Made by a program: the position numbers and the translations under genes
In this document: positions 61,397 to 64,000 of the stretch, piece after piece
Layout of the letters: each line of letters starts with the position of its first letter
Position numbering within the stretch: position 1 is the stretch's first letter
Notes under the pieces: model-generated
What the model was told of the DNA's origin: nothing
Seen by the model: the letters and a program-made list of their open reading frames with translations, nothing else
Database searches by the model: none
Assembly (NCBI GenBank): GCA_964484465.1
Contig: CAZAFL010000003.1
Span: 89,728-153,727 of the forward strand
Direction of reading: 5' to 3'
Length of the DNA stretch: 64,000 nucleotides
Source: CAZAFL01 sp964484465
GTDB taxonomy: Bacteria; Bacteroidota; Ignavibacteria; UBA10030; SZUA-254

Positions 61397-62551
61397 TTAT
61401 TTCAAAATAAATTTTACAACAATCCCTGCTAAAATTGCAAATTGTATATACTTCGCAATAACCGCATTCCAACTCTTCATATAATGCCATATAAACGCCA
61501 GTAAAAACATCGCCAGTGTAAGCGCGGCGAAAAGTCCGAAACACTCAACATACGTCAGGTTAGGCCCGAACAAACTGACAAAACTCCACTCGTAGGTATG
61601 CCCGTAGACAATGAGTAAATGCACTACATAGACCAGCAACGATTCCTGACCGAATAATGAGATCAACGAGAGGGACGAAGTTTTTCCCGTTTGTTCGAAC
61701 TTCCACAATACAAACGAACATAGCAAAACAATCCCAAGACGAACGAAGAAGAACTCCGGGCTCGCGCGCCAGAAGTCATGGTTCGGGTAAATTGACGCTG
61801 GAATAATCTCGATAAGGAGGGACAGGATAATTCCGCTGAAGGCAGCCTGAGCTAAACGGGGCACAGCGGTGGCTTCTGTTCCTTGTTCTCGAATCCGGAG
61901 GAACCAAAATCCGGCAATATTTCCGCTCATAAGAAATGCGGACCATGGAAAGAGTGGAAACTGTGTTTTGAATTGCGTGGAAAGATACGGCCGGAGCCAT
62001 ACGGCCGTCGAAGTATAATCAACCTCGCGGACAATTGGGGTGATGAAAACGAGGATAAGTGTGACAAGGACAATGACACGTACATAAACGATTTCTTTCC
62101 TGACGATGATTGCCGTCAATACGAGAAACAACAGCGTCAACGAAATCACCTGGAGAATATCCGCCTGATAAAACGCCAGCCATCGCAGATCATCCTGCAG
62201 GAGGAGTAATTGTTTGAGAGAAAAGATAGGCAGATGAAGTGAATATCCCACAACAAGAATAAAGAGAAGGCGGAAAATATATCGCCAGAATGTCTTCCCG
62301 GCCGACGTAAATTCTCCCCACTTGCGATGGAGAGAAATTGCCAGGGCAAACCCTGCGCAAAAAAGAAACGACGGGGCGACGAGGCCATTGAGAAATGTCA
62401 GGACTGCAAAAGCAGGACCCTCCTTGAGAGAAGGCAGCAATACGGCGTTGACGACATGGGTCTCGATCATGACAAACACAGCCCAACCGCGAAGGAGGTC
62501 GATAAAATGAAATCGTGCAGAACTACGCAATGGTACGGGACTGACCGGCAC
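61397..62551 (-). CDS. DUF1624/heparan-alpha-glucosaminide N-acetyltransferase-like membrane protein
   Basis: This 384-residue membrane protein has about ten hydrophobic segments. The N-terminal FIDLLRGWAVFVMIETHVVNA and the SFLFCAGFALAISLHRKWGE stretch match the DUF1624 / acyltransferase-3-like family that moves acetyl groups across membranes to sugars. The start is GTG at 62551 with no clear Shine-Dalgarno. It sits between a response-regulator gene and the liv genes. The substrate is unknown, and it need not be part of the transporter unit. Confidence 0.82.
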   Translation of the reverse strand: MPVSPVPLRSSARFHFIDLLRGWAVFVMIETHVVNAVLLPSLKEGPAFAVLTFLNGLVAPSFLFCAGFALAISLHRKWGEFTSAGKTFWRYIFRLLFILVVGYSLHLPIFSLKQLLLLQDDLRWLAFYQADILQVISLTLLFLVLTAIIVRKEIVYVRVIVLVTLILVFITPIVREVDYTSTAVWLRPYLSTQFKTQFPLFPWSAFLMSGNIAGFWFLRIREQGTEATAVPRLAQAAFSGIILSLLIEIIPASIYPNHDFWRASPEFFFVRLGIVLLCSFVLWKFEQTGKTSSLSLISLFGQESLLVYVVHLLIVYGHTYEWSFVSLFGPNLTYVECFGLFAALTLAMFLLAFIWHYMKSWNAVIAKYIQFAILAGIVVKFILK

Positions 62552-62572
62552 TTTGGTTGAAGGAAGTGCTTG

Positions 62573-62947
62573 TTAGCGACCGCCTAATTTGTTCTTGATG
62601 GCCATTACAAGCTCATCAACATCGACGGGTTTGGTGATGTAAGCGTCGACGCCGAGCTTCTGTCCGTACTTTTGAGCCATCGGTTCATCAACAGCGGTAA
62701 GGAAAAAGAATGGGGTGGTTTCGAATTTTTTTCTTTTCTTAATTTCGTGGTACAACTCGAAGCCGTTCATCGGCTGCATCCGCAGGTCGGCAATGATAAG
62801 ATCCGGAACATGGGTCTTGACGATCTCCAATGCCTCTGCTCCGTTACTTGCTGAAAGAACATGGTACCCTCTCGTTTCCAATCCCATGCCGATTGCGCGC
62901 AAGGCGTCGGACTCATCGTCAACGTAGAGAATAACTTGTTTTCCCAT
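62573..62947 (-). CDS. Stand-alone response regulator receiver protein (CheY-like)
   Basis: This 124-residue single-domain protein has all receiver residues: Asp10, Asp11 (VDDE), phospho-acceptor Asp54 (IIADLRM), Thr84 and Lys106 (ITKPVD). It has no output domain, so it must act through protein partners. GGAGGG lies six bases before the ATG at 62947; the TTG one codon earlier is less likely. Its receiver is related to that of the 32089 protein, including the TPFFFLTA region, but it keeps the Asp. The partner kinase is not visible. Confidence 0.94.
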   Translation of the reverse strand: MGKQVILYVDDESDALRAIGMGLETRGYHVLSASNGAEALEIVKTHVPDLIIADLRMQPMNGFELYHEIKKRKKFETTPFFFLTAVDEPMAQKYGQKLGVDAYITKPVDVDELVMAIKNKLGGR

Positions 62948-62973
62948 CAAAATCCCTCCATTTTTTGGAAATC

Positions 62974-63002
62974 AAGGTAGCACGAATTTGGGGAAAAGTC
63001 AA
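62974..63002 (-). promoter_or_regulatory. Candidate promoter of the response-regulator gene
   Basis: On the minus strand TTGACT (complement of 62997-63002) and TACCTT (complement of 62974-62979) are 17 bases apart, with the predicted start about 20 bases before the ATG. Confidence 0.45.
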
Positions 63003-63018
63003 GAGGGATTTTCCGTGA

Positions 63019-64000
63019 TTATCGCATAACGATCAGTTTCTTTACCGCCATATAGCTCCCGGCGCTCAATTGATAAAAATACACGCCGCTTGCAAACTGG
63101 TTTGCGTCCCATTGTATTTCATACTCCCCTGGCGGTTGACTTGAATTCACTAATGTCGTGACCTCTTGCCCGAGGACATTGTAAATCTTAAGAACGACGT
63201 CCTGCTTTCCCGCAAGTGAATACTTTATTGTTGTGGTTGGATTAAACGGGTTGGGATATGCCTGGTATAGCTTGTATTCGATTGGCAAACTGCTCGAGTA
63301 TAGGCGAACTCCGGTCAGTTCGTTGACATCAGCCAGGACTTTTGTCAGCAGAGTGTGTGCATTCAAAGAGTCAAGATAATACAAAGGAAAACTCAGATAG
63401 ACGATGTGCAGCGATGTATCGACTGGCAAAATACCGACCGCTTTTCCTTCCGCAAGTGAATCATAAGGAGCAGAACGATACCTGTAAATTGTTCGTGTCG
63501 ATGGAGCGAGCGGAAAATACTCGACATTTGACAAGCCGCCATTCGTGGCGGCTAGTTTTATTGTGTCGTTTGCGACCGAGGGATAATCACCAACTCCGAC
63601 TGCACCGACGAAATCCGATTGCGTTGAGAGAACAATGCTGTCTATACCAAAAAAATCCTTAACGAAGGAATGCCAATCGGGCGGGTCTTCCTGCAAAATC
63701 GGCCAACCACCCTTTATTAAAATTACATTTCCTCCACCCAGAAGATAGGCTTTAAGACCGGTTGGAAATCGAAATGGCAAAGCAGGAGGCTGCGGTGGAG
63801 GATCCTCCAACCATACAATAGTCGAGTAATTTCCAAGCGTGTAAACCGACATGGAGTCCGTAAGCGCTGGTGGAGTGAACATACCGCTGTATGAATATCC
63901 GTGCAGAAGAATTTTGTAAAAATTCTCACGTGAGGCTCTCCTAATACCCAAAGTATAGTCCTCGACCAGAATGCCCTGATTCCTCTCAACAGTATGACCT
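63019..64000 (-). CDS. T9SS cargo protein with amidotransferase-like domain, 5' end outside the window
   Basis: The frame is open to the window edge, so only the C-terminal 327 residues are seen. They begin within an alpha/beta domain that reads like a class-I amidotransferase-type fold (YSTIVWLEDP, then GGGNVILIKGGWP), similar in kind to those in the 1868-residue cargo protein. The last 80 or so residues are a type IX secretion sorting domain (YPNPFNPTTTIKYSLAG, VYFYQL and a final KKLIVMR). The protein is therefore exported through the outer membrane and probably anchored there. The catalytic residues of amidotransferases are not evident. Confidence 0.88.
   Translation of the reverse strand, partial: GHTVERNQGILVEDYTLGIRRASRENFYKILLHGYSYSGMFTPPALTDSMSVYTLGNYSTIVWLEDPPPQPPALPFRFPTGLKAYLLGGGNVILIKGGWPILQEDPPDWHSFVKDFFGIDSIVLSTQSDFVGAVGVGDYPSVANDTIKLAATNGGLSNVEYFPLAPSTRTIYRYRSAPYDSLAEGKAVGILPVDTSLHIVYLSFPLYYLDSLNAHTLLTKVLADVNELTGVRLYSSSLPIEYKLYQAYPNPFNPTTTIKYSLAGKQDVVLKIYNVLGQEVTTLVNSSQPPGEYEIQWDANQFASGVYFYQLSAGSYMAVKKLIVMR

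Noticed and set aside
1..64000. tRNA, rRNA, CRISPR arrays, insertion sequences and prophage genes
   Set aside because: I scanned the gaps by eye; none has a cloverleaf with GTTC-loop and CCA-like end, regularly spaced repeats, terminal inverted repeats or a transposase.

Overview
The window is a stretch of chromosome from a Gram-negative bacterium of the FCB superphylum. An Ignavibacteriota or Chlorobi-like member is the best guess; this is inference, as no rRNA gene is present. The evidence is consistent: two proteins end in type IX secretion (T9SS) sorting domains with the FPNPFNPTTTIKY-type motif; there is a GWxTD-domain protein, a pair of DUF1573 proteins, a fused LpxC-FabZ, two Omp85-family proteins, tandem OmpH/Skp chaperones and a three-subunit SdhCAB. 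The contents are mostly housekeeping, envelope-building and aromatic/fatty-acid catabolic genes. I saw no transposase, integrase, phage gene, CRISPR array, tRNA or rRNA.

Layout. (1) 1-12236, plus strand: the 3' part of an M24 aminopeptidase, a DinB-like protein, then a phenylacetate/beta-oxidation-like set (PaaG-type isomerase, PaaA-type diiron protein, PaaH N-terminal half, an M1 aminopeptidase, PaaH C-terminal half, two DUF1573 proteins, a PaaJ/PcaF-type thiolase), two small membrane proteins, a PQQ-type sugar dehydrogenase-like lipoprotein and a cupin. (2) 12274-24341, minus strand: CstA, and a long tightly packed run (GT9, DUF3108, deoxyhypusine-synthase-like, CPBP protease, CdsA, RimO, GWxTD, Omp85, RNase HII, YraN). 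(3) 24596-34294, plus strand: an 1868-residue modular T9SS cargo protein, a one-haem outer-membrane barrel with a small cytochrome, a helical-repeat/pseudo-receiver protein and an unknown protein. (4) 34349-37745, minus strand: sdhCAB with its terminator. (5) 38086-42850: a short AT-rich gene that may be broken, then, on the minus strand, ybaB-recR-two lipoproteins-pheA-ftsX and a monooxygenase-like gene. (6) 43216-53314, plus strand: the outer-envelope operon uppS-bamA-ompH-ompH-lpxD-lpxC/fabZ-lpxA-lipM-panB-surE. (7) 53336-64000, minus strand: uppP, a dicarboxylate/amino acid symporter, a complete branched-chain amino acid ABC transporter with two substrate-binding proteins, an acyltransferase-like membrane protein, a response regulator and the 3' end of another T9SS cargo gene.

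How the genes fit together. Region 5-6 supplies undecaprenyl phosphate, outer-membrane protein assembly and lipid A; region 2 adds CDP-diacylglycerol, a sugar transferase and a second Omp85 protein. Region 1 could take ring-opened phenylacetate-type CoA esters through isomerisation, dehydrogenation and thiolysis, and SdhCAB would receive the succinate. Region 7 imports amino acids.

The points most worth a second look are: the PaaH-like enzyme split in two around an M1 peptidase; the PaaA-like protein without PaaBCDE nearby; the haem-motif/beta-barrel protein paired with a small cytochrome; the receiver domain whose phospho-acceptor Asp is Glu; the bacterial deoxyhypusine-synthase-like protein; the four-fold modular T9SS protein; and the terminator/promoter overlap between the two livK genes. 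No single locus can be declared a new system from sequence alone; the haem-barrel locus (30382-34294) is the best candidate.
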